DNA of 64,000 nucleotides from JAIBJN01 sp035461525. Its GTDB lineage: Bacteria > Actinomycetota > Thermoleophilia > Gaiellales > Gaiellaceae. Below the pieces are notes generated by a model. The model saw only the letters and a program-made list of their open reading frames with translations, had not been told where the DNA came from and did no database searches. Positions 24,619 to 32,312 of this stretch are shown in pieces; within the stretch, counting starts at the first letter, position 1; each line of letters starts with the position of its first letter. The stretch spans positions 32,021 to 96,020 of the forward strand of contig DATHVD010000096.1 in the NCBI GenBank assembly GCA_035461525.1, in the 5' to 3' direction. Position numbers and translations under genes: made by a program.

Positions 24619-25188
24619 TCAGGCTCCGCCGAAGGTGGCGATGAGCGCCTCGGCGACGACCTTCATCGGGCGCCCCGAGACCTGGCTCGCGCGACGGAGC
24701 CGGGAGAAGGCCTCCTCCTCGGTGAGGCCCTCCCGCTCCATGAGCAGCCCCTTCGCGCGCTCGACGACCTTGCGCGTGGCGAGCGCCTCGGCGAGCGACT
24801 CCGCCTCCTCGCGCAGGGCCAGGAGCTCGGCGTGGCGCGCGCGGGCCGCGGCGATCGCGGGCAGGAGGTCGGCCTCGCGGAACGGCTTCACGAGGTAGCC
24901 GAAGACACCGGCCTCGACGGCCCGCGAGACGAGCTCGTCCTGCCCGTAGGCCGTGAGGACGACGATGGGGATGGGCCGCTCGGCGAGGATCCTCCGCGCC
25001 GCCTCGATCCCGTCCAGGCGCGGCATCTTCACGTCGAGAACGGCGAGGTCGGGCTTCTCGCTCGACGCGAGCGCCACGGCTTCCTCGCCGTCGCGCGCCT
25101 CCCCGCAGACCTCGAACCCCGCGCGCTCGAGGATCTCCTTGAGGTCGAGGCGAATGATCGTCTCGTCCTCGGCGACGAGGACCCTCAT
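24619..25188 (-). CDS. ANTAR-domain response regulator
   Basis: A 189-residue regulator: receiver domain (MRVLVAEDETIIRLDL, phospho-acceptor Asp in LAVLDVKMPRLDG, Thr in VVLTAYG, Lys in YLVKPFREADL), a short coiled linker, and a C-terminal ANTAR RNA-binding domain (ERAKGLLMEREGLTEEEAFSRLRR). ANTAR proteins bind tandem hairpins in nascent RNA to prevent termination, so its targets should be leaders with paired stem-loops. It lies 139 bp downstream of the HisKA_2 kinase, its probable partner. That gap shows no clear promoter. Confidence 0.93.
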   Translation of the reverse strand: MRVLVAEDETIIRLDLKEILERAGFEVCGEARDGEEAVALASSEKPDLAVLDVKMPRLDGIEAARRILAERPIPIVVLTAYGQDELVSRAVEAGVFGYLVKPFREADLLPAIAAARARHAELLALREEAESLAEALATRKVVERAKGLLMEREGLTEEEAFSRLRRASQVSGRPMKVVAEALIATFGGA

Positions 25189-25327
25189 GCCCGGCCGCCG
25201 GTGGAGCCATCGGCGCGCAGACGGCACGCTTCCGTCAGGCACCCGCGCGAGCTTCCGGCGTATGCTCGCGCCAAGGGACGGGGAGGTGGGTCTCCCAGAC
25301 GGACGCGCGAGTATCTCGTCGGCGCGG

Positions 25328-26749
25328 TCACGTGGCCGGGAAGGAGACCTCGGCGCGCAGGCCGCCGTCGGAGGAAAGCGTGAGCTCGCCGCGCAGCTCG
25401 TCGCGGACGAGGGCGCGGACGATCGAGAGCCCCGTGCCCTCGCGCGCACCCTCTTGCCAGTCGCCGTCGTCCGAGACGGCGAGGAGCACGTTCCCGTCGG
25501 ACCGCCCGAGCTCGACGCGCACGTCGGCGCCCCCGTGCTCGAGCGCGTTTCCCAGCAGCTCGCTGAAGACGAGCGCGAGCGCCGTTGCCCTCGCGCCGTG
25601 GAGCGAGACCGGCTCCAGGCTGGAGCTGACCGTCTTGCCCGCGCCGAGGCCCTGGACGAGCATGGCGCGGAGCCGCTCCACGAGCTCCGAGAGGTCGACG
25701 TCGTCGTCGCGACGCTCGGTGAGCACCTCGTGGACCGCCGCGATCGCCAGGATCCGGTTCACGGAGTCGTCGAGGGCCCGCTTCGGGTCGACGCCGTCGG
25801 CGCTCGACGCCTGCAGGCGGAGGAGCGAAGCCACGGTCTGGAGGTTGTTCTTGACGCGGTGGTGGATCTCCTGGGCGAGTACGCCGCGCAGGACGGCCCG
25901 GCCGTGCTCGAGCGCGACGGCGGCGTGCCGGGCGATGGAAGCGAGCAGGCGGCGCTCCTCCTCGGCGAAGGGCTCGTCGCGGTCGCACACGAGCTCGCCC
26001 ACCTGCCGGCCCTTCCAGCGAAGCGGGAAGCGCGCGGCGTGGGCGCCGGCCCTCCCCTCGGGCCATGCGATCGTCCCGTCCTCGAGGACGAGCGCGGCCC
26101 CGCAGGCGCCGACGGTGGCCATCGTCGTCTTCACGATCGCCTCCAGCGACTCCTCGAGGTAGAGCGACTCCGAGACCGCCTCCGAGATGGCGGCGAGGGC
26201 CTCCAGCTCGGCGACGCGCCGCTGAGCCTGGTCGTAGAGCTTTGCGTTCTCGATCGCCTGGGCGACCTGGCCGGCGATGGCCATGAGCAGGTCGATCTCG
26301 TCCGGGCTGAACTCCCGCGGCTCCTCGGTGCGCACGTTGAGCGCGCCCTCGAGCCGATCGCGGGCGAGAATGGGCACGGCGAGGATGGACTGGTACTGCT
26401 CTTCCTGCAGGTTGGGGAAGTGCTTGAACCGCGCGTCCAGGTGAGCGTCCTTCGCGATCATCACCGGAGCGCGCTCCGCCGCGGCCGTTCCGGTGATGCC
26501 AACGCCCGGGCGCATCTTCGGCACGCGCGTCATGTCCTCGACCCGGGTGCCGAACGACGCTCGCAGGACGAGCTCGTCCGAGCCCTCGTCGTAGAGGTAG
26601 ACGAAGCACGCGTCCGTCTCGAGCGCCTCCGCGACCTTGCGCGCGATCAACTCGAAGACCTCGTCGAGGTCGAGCGTCGAGTTGACGGCCGCGATCGTCT
26701 CCGTGAGGAGGCGGAGGTGGCGCGCGGATCTGTCCACGAGGACATTCAA
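25328..26749 (-). CDS. GAF-domain sensor histidine kinase (HisKA_2 type)
   Basis: Cytosolic sensor kinase of about 473 residues with no membrane helix. An N-terminal GAF domain (from ARKVAEALETDACFVYLYDE to about residue 180) is followed by a second GAF-like stretch (ALAAISEAVSESL onward). The HisKA_2 motif EIHHRVKNNLQTVASLL carries the phospho-acceptor His, and a HATPase domain follows (ELLGNALEHGG, DDGDW, GTGLSIVRALV). This class commonly pairs with ANTAR regulators, and one is encoded next. I took the TTG at 26749 as start; a GTG at 26737 is the other choice. Ligand unknown. Confidence 0.88.
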   Translation of the reverse strand: MNVLVDRSARHLRLLTETIAAVNSTLDLDEVFELIARKVAEALETDACFVYLYDEGSDELVLRASFGTRVEDMTRVPKMRPGVGITGTAAAERAPVMIAKDAHLDARFKHFPNLQEEQYQSILAVPILARDRLEGALNVRTEEPREFSPDEIDLLMAIAGQVAQAIENAKLYDQAQRRVAELEALAAISEAVSESLYLEESLEAIVKTTMATVGACGAALVLEDGTIAWPEGRAGAHAARFPLRWKGRQVGELVCDRDEPFAEEERRLLASIARHAAVALEHGRAVLRGVLAQEIHHRVKNNLQTVASLLRLQASSADGVDPKRALDDSVNRILAIAAVHEVLTERRDDDVDLSELVERLRAMLVQGLGAGKTVSSSLEPVSLHGARATALALVFSELLGNALEHGGADVRVELGRSDGNVLLAVSDDGDWQEGAREGTGLSIVRALVRDELRGELTLSSDGGLRAEVSFPAT

Positions 26750-26759
26750 GCAAGCTCTT

Positions 26760-28019
26760 CGAGGCACCGATAACGAGGGCGAGCCCGCCTCGGCCCCGGT
26801 CACCGCGAGGCCACCGCGCCTCGTCCTACGGTTCGCCGTCTACAGCGCGATCGTGCTGGGCCTGGCCCGGGTCGTCATCTTCTGGCTGATCCGGGCGGAC
26901 GTCGAGCGCCGGTCGCAGGCGCAGGCAACCACCGTCGCCGCTCACATCGCCGAGCGGGCCGGCCTGATCCTCCGGCCCGTCGACCTGGAGACGCCGGTCG
27001 GGCCCGAGCGGATGCCGGAGCTCGACCGGGTCTTCCGGGAGGAGCTCGCCCACGACGTCGCCCGCGTGAAGCTCTGGAACCCGGCCGGCGTCGTCGTCTA
27101 CTCGAACGACCGCTCCCTCGTCGGCACGCGCCTCGACGGGCCGGACGCCGGAGAGGAGCTCGCACTCGCGCTCGGCGACCAGCCGGTGCAGGAGGTCGCC
27201 GGGCTGAACGACGAGGGAGGCAGCGGCGAGAACGTCAAGACGCTCGAGTCCTGGGTCCCGCTCCATCTGGAGCGGCACGCCGAGCCCGCGGCGGCGATCG
27301 AGATCTTCCAGGACTACGGGCCCGTGGCCGCGACCGTGCGCGAGACCGTGACCCCGTCGCGGCCGCGCTCGGCTTCGCCCTCTGCTCTGGGCCGCCCTCG
27401 TCCCCATCCTCAGGCAGGTGACCCGTACGCTCGTCACGCGCCACGTCCGCCTCGAGGAGCACGCGTTCAGCCTGGCGCGCGCGCTCGAGGAGCGGCGCGA
27501 GGCCGAGCAGCGGCTTACCCAGGCGGAACGGAACTGCCGCAGCCTCGTCGAGCAGCTCCCTCTCGTCACGTACGTCGACCGGCTCGACGAGACCAGCTCG
27601 TCCCTTCACATGAGCCCGCAGATCGAGGCGCTCACCGGCTACCCGCCGCCCGAGTGGACGGCCGACCACGAGCTCTTCGTCAAGGTGCTGCACCCCGACG
27701 ACCGCGCGCGCGTGCTCGCGCTCCACCGCGAGAAGTACGCCGCCGCCGAGTCCCGCGCGGCCGAGTACCGGCTCGTCGCCAAGGACGGCCGGGTCGTCTG
27801 GGTGCAACGACGAGGTCATGATCGCCCGCAGCCAGGACGGCCGCCCTCTCCACGCGCAGGGATTCCTCGTCGACGACACCGAACGCCAGGTCGCCCGCCG
27901 GGAGCTCGAGCGCTCGAACGCCGAGCGGCTCCGTTCCCATCGCCTACCTCGTGAAGCCTGTTGCGGAGCTCGAGCGGGCGCTGACTGCGGCGGTCGCGGG
28001 CGTCTCGCTCGCGGCCTGA
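26760..28019 (+). pseudogene. Decayed PAS sensor gene fused to a receiver-domain remnant
   Basis: Recognisable pieces lie in four successive frames. (1) 26790-27355: a sensor N-terminus with a membrane helix (AVYSAIVLGLARVVIFWLIR) and an extracytoplasmic region (KLWNPAGVVVYSNDRSLVGT). (2) About 27356-27384: second-helix start VAAALGFAL. (3) About 27385-27805: LWAALVPIL, a coiled linker and a PAS domain (LVEQLPLVTYVDRLD, LTGYPPPEW, VLHPDDRARVL). (4) After one extra A near 27803, DEVMIARSQDGRP to ERQVARRELERSNAE. The last piece (27933-28019) is VPIAYLVKPVAELERAL, the C-terminus of a receiver domain. The HisKA and HATPase domains are missing. No intact start is visible. Confidence 0.7.
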
Positions 28020-28021
28020 CG

Positions 28022-28106
28022 AACCGGCCGGTTAACGACCGCGAGCTGCTCAGAGAAGCAGCTCGCAGTCGGCCGTCAGTCAGTCCCCCGCTTCAAGGAG
28101 AAGCGG
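28022..28106. other. Cluster of three palindromes downstream of glnA
   Basis: AACCGGCCGGTT at 28022-28033 is a perfect palindrome. GCGAGCTGCT (28041-28050) pairs perfectly with AGCAGCTCGC (28057-28066) over a 6-nt loop, extended by CGAC/GTCG. CCGCTTC (28088-28094) pairs with GAAGCGG (28100-28106) over 5 nt. They separate the decayed sensor gene from the 3' end of glnA. Termination is the simplest role, although none has a T-run. Confidence 0.5.
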
Positions 28107-28128
28107 CGACACCACGTGCATCATACGC

Positions 28129-28149
28129 CTTGCAACACCGAGTTACAAG
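28129..28149. repeat. Copy of the CTTGCAAC inverted repeat at the glnA stop
   Basis: CTTGCAAC-ACCGA-GTTACAAG, a 7-of-8 match inverted repeat overlapping the glnA stop codon. It has the same arm and spacer length as the element at 13677-13697, which also lies next to a gene end. Confidence 0.45.
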
Positions 28150-29501
28150 ACTGGAAGGTATTTCTCCATCTCCCACTGGGTGAGCTGGACGCGATAGTCG
28201 TCCCACTCGGCTCGCTTGAGCTTGACGTAGCTGCCGAAGATGTGGTCGCCGAGAGCCTTCCGCGCGAGCTCGGACTGGGCGAGCTCGTCGATGGCTTCGC
28301 CGAGCGTCTCCGGGAGGGCGACGATCCCCCGCTCCTTGCGATCCTCCGGCGTCAGCGTGTAGAGGTTCTTCTCCATCGGCTCGGGCAGCTCGTAGCCGCG
28401 CTCGATTCCCTCGAGGCCGGCGTGGAGGAGCGCCGCGAACGTCAGGTACGGGTTGCAGGCCGGATCGGGGCAGCGGATCTCCGCCCGCGTGGCCTGCTCG
28501 TTCCCCGGCTTGTAGAGCGGGATCCGGATGAGCGCGGAGCGGTTGCGGCGCGACCAGGCCACGTAGACCGGCGCCTCGTAGCCGGGCACGAGCCGCTTGT
28601 AGGAGTTGACCCACTGGGCGAAGATCGCCGAGATCTCCCGCGCGTGGCGGAGCTGGCCCGCAATGAACGCCTTGCCCGCCTCGGACAGGTGCCACTCGTC
28701 GTCGGCGTCGAAGAAGGCGTTGCTGCCTTCCGCGAAGAGCGACTGGTGCGTGTGCATGCCCGAGCCGTTCTCGCCGAAGAGGGGCTTCGGCATGAACGTG
28801 GCGTGGTAGCCAGCCTTCTTGGCGAGCTCCTTGACGATGAGCCGGTAGGTCATCGTGTGGTCGGCCATCTCGAGCGCCGGTGCGTAGCGCATGTCGATCT
28901 CGTGCTGCGACGGCCCGACCTCGTGGTGGACGTACTCGATCGGGATGCCCATGTCCTCGAGGGCCTTGATCGTCTCGTTCCGCAGCTCCCAGGCTGCGTC
29001 GAGCGCCGTCATGGCGAAGTAGCCGCCCTCGTCGAGCGTCTCGGTGCCCTTGTCGTCCTTGAAGAGGAAGTACTCGAGCTCCGGCCCGACGTTGAAGGTG
29101 TCGAAGCCGAGCGAGCGCATCCGGTCGACGGCCCGCCGGAGCACGAAGCGCGGGTCGCCGTCGTACGGCTCTCCGTCGGGCGTGACGACGTCGCAGATCA
29201 TGCGCGCGGTCGTGATCCCGCCGTTGGGCATGACCCGGAAGGTCTCGGGGTCGGGGATCGCAACCATGTCCGACTCCTCGATCGCGTTGAAGCCGGTGAT
29301 CGACGAGCCGTCGAAGCCCATGCCATCGTCGAGGGCGCCCTCGAGCTCCGCCGGCGTGATCGAGAAGCTCTTCAGGTGCCCCTCGATGTCCGTGAACCAG
29401 AGGTGCACGAACTTGACGCCGCGCTCGTTCACCTCGCGGATCACCTGCTGACGCGCCTCGAGCTCGCTCTTCGCCCTACCTCGCTCCTCCACCTGAGCCA
29501 T
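28143..29501 (-). CDS. glnA: Type I glutamine synthetase
   Basis: ATP-dependent synthesis of glutamine from glutamate and ammonium. 452 residues from the ATG preceded by AAAGGAGGG. Signature motifs: FDGSSITGFNAIEESDM, the metal and substrate block EVGPSQHEIDMRYA, the ATP-binding segment KPLFGENGSGMHTHQSL, and NRSALIRIP. The segment KNLYTLTPEDRKERGI lies where adenylylated enzymes carry their Tyr; the shape of this region resembles the non-adenylylated GSI-alpha forms, but this is not decisive. An intrinsic terminator-like hairpin precedes it, so it is probably its own transcript. No GlnR or TnrA site was recognised. Confidence 0.97.
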   Translation of the reverse strand: MAQVEERGRAKSELEARQQVIREVNERGVKFVHLWFTDIEGHLKSFSITPAELEGALDDGMGFDGSSITGFNAIEESDMVAIPDPETFRVMPNGGITTARMICDVVTPDGEPYDGDPRFVLRRAVDRMRSLGFDTFNVGPELEYFLFKDDKGTETLDEGGYFAMTALDAAWELRNETIKALEDMGIPIEYVHHEVGPSQHEIDMRYAPALEMADHTMTYRLIVKELAKKAGYHATFMPKPLFGENGSGMHTHQSLFAEGSNAFFDADDEWHLSEAGKAFIAGQLRHAREISAIFAQWVNSYKRLVPGYEAPVYVAWSRRNRSALIRIPLYKPGNEQATRAEIRCPDPACNPYLTFAALLHAGLEGIERGYELPEPMEKNLYTLTPEDRKERGIVALPETLGEAIDELAQSELARKALGDHIFGSYVKLKRAEWDDYRVQLTQWEMEKYLPVL

Positions 29502-29526
29502 CGCTCCCTCCTTTAAATGCAAAGAG

Positions 29527-29551
29527 CCCCGGGCGGAACGTCCGCCCGAGG
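29527..29551 (-). terminator. Hairpin between the HNH gene and glnA
   Basis: Read on the minus strand, CCTCGGGCGGA pairs with TCCGCCCGGGG over a 3-nt loop (11-bp stem, one wobble) and is followed by CTCTTTGCATTT. It can end transcription from the HNH gene, or act as a glnA leader structure since the ATG follows 26 nt later. Confidence 0.6.
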
Positions 29552-29610
29552 CCTCGTCGCCTCGTGAACTTGTCCGAGTGTACAGCAGGCGGCGGCCGTC
29601 GTGGCCCGCG

Positions 29611-30108
29611 TCAGGCGAACGCGGCCAGGTACGGCTGCCAGCCGTCCGGAATCCTGGGCGCGGCCAGGGTGACGAAGAGGCCCGGCGTCGGCGGCCGGGG
29701 CGTCACGCGCATGCGCATCTCCACCTCCTCGAGCAGGCGGTTGCCCTTGCGCAGGTTGCACGGGGCGCACGAGGTGACGACGTTCTCCCAAACGGAGTCG
29801 CCGCCGCGGGAGCGGGGGACGACGTGGTCGAGCGTGAGCCTCCCGCGCGAGCCGCAGTAGACGCACTCGTGGCCGTCGCGCGCGAAGAGGGCCTTGCGCG
29901 AGATCTTCCGCTTGATCGCCCGCGGCACGCGGACGTAGTTGAGGAGCCGGATGACGTGCGGCCAGGGGAACGAGGTCGAGGCCGAGCGGAGCGGCTGCGT
30001 CAGCTCCTCGAGCACCTCGGCCTTGCCCTTGAAGACAAGCACGTGGGCACGCCGCACGGAGCAGACGTTGAGCGGCTCGTAGCTCGCGTTCAGCACGAGA
30101 ACCTGCAT
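29611..30108 (-). CDS. HNH endonuclease domain protein
   Basis: A 165-residue protein of the stand-alone actinobacterial HNH family. It begins MQVLVLNASYEPLNVCSVRR, then KRKISRKALFARDGHECVYCG (first zinc CxxC), LDHVVPRSRGG (the catalytic HV with Asp) and NVVTSCAPCNLRKGNRL (second CxxC and the final Asn-Lys motif). It is likely a metal-dependent DNA nuclease; the biological role of this common stand-alone type is unknown. No restriction or phage genes are nearby. The start ATG lies 10 nt after a TACGAT box. Confidence 0.9.
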   Translation of the reverse strand: MQVLVLNASYEPLNVCSVRRAHVLVFKGKAEVLEELTQPLRSASTSFPWPHVIRLLNYVRVPRAIKRKISRKALFARDGHECVYCGSRGRLTLDHVVPRSRGGDSVWENVVTSCAPCNLRKGNRLLEEVEMRMRVTPRPPTPGLFVTLAAPRIPDGWQPYLAAFA

Positions 30109-30118
30109 CCCGCGGCAA

Positions 30119-30124
30119 ATCGTA
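30119..30124 (-). promoter_or_regulatory. -10 box TACGAT for the HNH gene
   Basis: TACGAT on the minus strand, then 10 nt, then ATG at 30108; no Shine-Dalgarno is visible. Confidence 0.45.
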
Positions 30125-30140
30125 GACGAGCGGGGAGCCC

Positions 30141-30548
30141 TTACGAACGCGGGAGGACGAGCTCGAGCAGGTCCTCTCCGGCCGGGACGAAGCCGCGGCC
30201 GCGGTAGAAGGCCGTCGCGCGCCGGTCGCCCGCGGCGACGACGACCTGGAGCGTGGCCGCTCCCTCGGAGATGGCGAAGCCCTCCGCGAACTCGAGGAGC
30301 TGCCGCCCGACGCCCTGGGCCTCGTGCTCCGGGCTGACGAAGAGCTGGTCGACGCGCATGGCCTCGCCGGCCCGCTCGAGCGCCACGTAGCCGGCGGGAT
30401 CGCCGGCGAGCTCGGCGACGAAGACCGTCTCGCGCTCGAGCACGCCGAGGGTGCGGGCGTCGGCGCCGCGGTCGAGGCTGGCGAGCCCGAAGAGGAGCGG
30501 CTCGTCGTCCGGCCTCAGGGGGCGGATCTCTGCCTTCTCGTACGTCAT
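30141..30548 (-). CDS. GNAT-family N-acetyltransferase
   Basis: Acetyl-CoA-dependent acyltransferase fold, about 135 residues. Visible: IRPLRPDDEPLLFGL at the N-terminus, a beta strand VFVAELAGDPAGYVAL, the acetyl-CoA loop VSPEHEAQGVGRQLLEFAE (QGVGRQL is the P-loop-like motif A), and LQVVVAAGDRRATAFYRGRGF, the usual late motif. The acceptor substrate is unknown. A GTG five codons upstream, directly after AGGAG, is an equally possible start. Confidence 0.88.
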   Translation of the reverse strand: MTYEKAEIRPLRPDDEPLLFGLASLDRGADARTLGVLERETVFVAELAGDPAGYVALERAGEAMRVDQLFVSPEHEAQGVGRQLLEFAEGFAISEGAATLQVVVAAGDRRATAFYRGRGFVPAGEDLLELVLPRS

Positions 30549-30585
30549 GGGTTCCGGTTTCACCTCCTGGGCCCGGGACTGCGTC

Positions 30586-31071
30586 CTACGCCTGGGCCAT
30601 CGCCCGATCGACGGCCTCCTGCTCCTCCGGCGAGAGGGCGACCGGGGCCCGGCCGCGATCGAGCTGCTTCACGTAGATGCGCGCGTAGTCGCGCCCCTGG
30701 ATCGCGCTCATGACGACCCCCGAGCGGGCGGCGTCGAGGAAGGCGAGCGAGGCCGACTGGTGCCCGCCGGCGCCTTCGTAGGCGTCGTAGCGGACGAGTG
30801 CGACGTGGGAGAGCGTGCCGTCCACCCGCTTGTCGATGCGCGAGAGGCCCGCGGCCACCTCGTCGACCGCTCGGTGGAGGTCGTCGATGCGGGTCTGGAG
30901 CGAGACGGCGAAGTTGACGAGGTCGTCCTTCGCGGTGCCGAGGAGCACGCGCTGCGCCCTCCGCACCGCCCTGAGCTTCAGGTAGAAGGCGGCGGAGAGG
31001 CCGAGCGCGACGACCGCGGCGAGCGCGGCGCCGACCGCGACCCAGAAGGCGGCGTCGGAGAGATCCGACAT
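30586..31071 (-). CDS. DUF4446 family membrane protein
   Basis: A 161-residue protein with one N-terminal membrane helix (FWVAVGAALAAVVALGLSAAFYL), a coiled-coil segment (LQTRIDDLHRAVDEVAAGLSRID) and a conserved C-terminal domain with VALVRYDAYEGAGGHQSASLA and SAIQGRDYARIYVK. This pattern is that of DUF4446, found in Firmicutes and Actinobacteria and of unknown function. It sits 16 bp downstream of the membrane-anchored protein gene, yet also has its own TAGTCT box 7 nt before the ATG. Confidence 0.9.
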   Translation of the reverse strand: MSDLSDAAFWVAVGAALAAVVALGLSAAFYLKLRAVRRAQRVLLGTAKDDLVNFAVSLQTRIDDLHRAVDEVAAGLSRIDKRVDGTLSHVALVRYDAYEGAGGHQSASLAFLDAARSGVVMSAIQGRDYARIYVKQLDRGRAPVALSPEEQEAVDRAMAQA

Positions 31072-31078
31072 GGCGCCA

Positions 31079-31084
31079 AGACTA
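31079..31084 (-). promoter_or_regulatory. -10 box TAGTCT for the DUF4446 gene
   Basis: TAGTCT on the minus strand, then 7 nt, then ATG at 31071. It lies just past the stop of the preceding gene, so it would be an internal operon promoter. Confidence 0.4.
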
Positions 31085-31087
31085 TCC

Positions 31088-32224
31088 CTACTGGAGCGTG
31101 AAGATGACGGCGTACTCGGCCGTGTTGTTGCGCACGTTCTGCTCGCCCGAGACCGGCTCGACGGTGATCTTCAGCGTTGTGCGGGTCGAGAACGTGACGT
31201 TCCCGAGATCGCGGAAGGTCACGGTCTTCGTCTCGCCCGGGTTGATGACGTCGACCACCTGGCGCTTGCGGATGACCGGGTCCTGCTGGATCACGAGCGT
31301 GACCGGCACCTGGGTCTCCTGGAAGTCGCCCGAGTTCTCGATGAGAACCTGGAACGCAAGGCTGTCGCTCGCCGCGACGGTGTTGTCCTCCCCGGCGGTG
31401 AGCTGCTCGCCGCCCGGCTGGACGCGAACTCCGGCGATGCCGTTCCCGTGCAGGCCGCCCGCCTCCGGGCTCTGCGTCAGCCGCTGGACGATCTGCGTCC
31501 ACAGCGAGGGGCTCCCGAGCTCGACGTTCTGGACGAACACGGACTCGGGCACGGACACGTCGGTGACGTCCTGCTGCTCGAGGATCGTCTGGGCGGGCGC
31601 GGCGAAGGCGTCCGCGAAGACGACGTCGCTCGCAACGAGGCGCTGGGACTGCCTGGCCAGGAGCTCGCCCGACTCGTCCGCGTCGGTCGTCTGCGCAACC
31701 TGGGCGAGCCCGCGGGCGATCCCGTCGAGGCCGTTGACCCGGAACTGCATCGTGTCGATGAGGCTCTCGTGCTGCTCGAGGAGCGGCCCGGGCGGCGTCA
31801 GCTCGCGAGTGGAGCGCAGGATCTGGCCCTGCTGGTCGCGGAGGCCCTCGATGTCTCCGCGGAGCGCCTCGATGGCGATCCCCGGCGTGGTCAGCCGGTC
31901 GTTGAGCTGCACGCCGAGCTGCTGGGACTCGGTGGCGACCACCGTGACCGAGTCGATGTAGTCGACGTACTCAGCCTTCGCGCGGTCGCCGCGGCAGTTG
32001 ACGACGGCAACGATGAGGATGGCGGCGAGCACGATCGCGCCGGCGACGAGGAGTCCGAGCCGGTAGAGGCGGGGGCCGCCCGGAGGCGCGGGCGGGCGCT
32101 GCGGCAGCTTGCGCCGGCGCTTCGGCTTGCCGTCCCCCTTGCGAACTCCGTCGACGGTCGGCGATTCGTCGAAGAAGTCGAAGTCGATGTCCGTCTGCTT
32201 CTCGGCTCTCTGGCGGTCCAGCAC
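31088..32224 (-). CDS. Membrane-anchored protein with C-terminal Ig-like domain
   Basis: A 378-residue protein of unknown function. The cytosolic N-terminus is acidic then basic (IDFDFFDESPTVDG, KPKRRRKLPQRPPAPP). One membrane helix follows at about 57-77 (LGLLVAGAIVLAAILIVAVV), then a helical, Gln-rich extracytoplasmic region (ESQQLGVQLNDRL, LRDQQGQILRSTRELTPP). The C-terminal all-beta domain resembles CARDB/Ig folds (LAFQVLIENSGDFQETQVPV and VTFRDLGNVTFSTRTTLKI). It diverges from the polytopic kinase at 32313 with 88 bp between starts. A possible -10, TAGACT, lies at 32255-32260 on its strand. Confidence 0.8.
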   Translation of the reverse strand: MLDRQRAEKQTDIDFDFFDESPTVDGVRKGDGKPKRRRKLPQRPPAPPGGPRLYRLGLLVAGAIVLAAILIVAVVNCRGDRAKAEYVDYIDSVTVVATESQQLGVQLNDRLTTPGIAIEALRGDIEGLRDQQGQILRSTRELTPPGPLLEQHESLIDTMQFRVNGLDGIARGLAQVAQTTDADESGELLARQSQRLVASDVVFADAFAAPAQTILEQQDVTDVSVPESVFVQNVELGSPSLWTQIVQRLTQSPEAGGLHGNGIAGVRVQPGGEQLTAGEDNTVAASDSLAFQVLIENSGDFQETQVPVTLVIQQDPVIRKRQVVDVINPGETKTVTFRDLGNVTFSTRTTLKITVEPVSGEQNVRNNTAEYAVIFTLQ

Positions 32225-32312
32225 AGGCCCGGTCCGGGGGTTCGAAGGTGGCCGAGTCTACCAGCGGTACCGGACTTTGCAGGAGTTTCCCGACCGAAGG
32301 CCAAGTGCGGCC

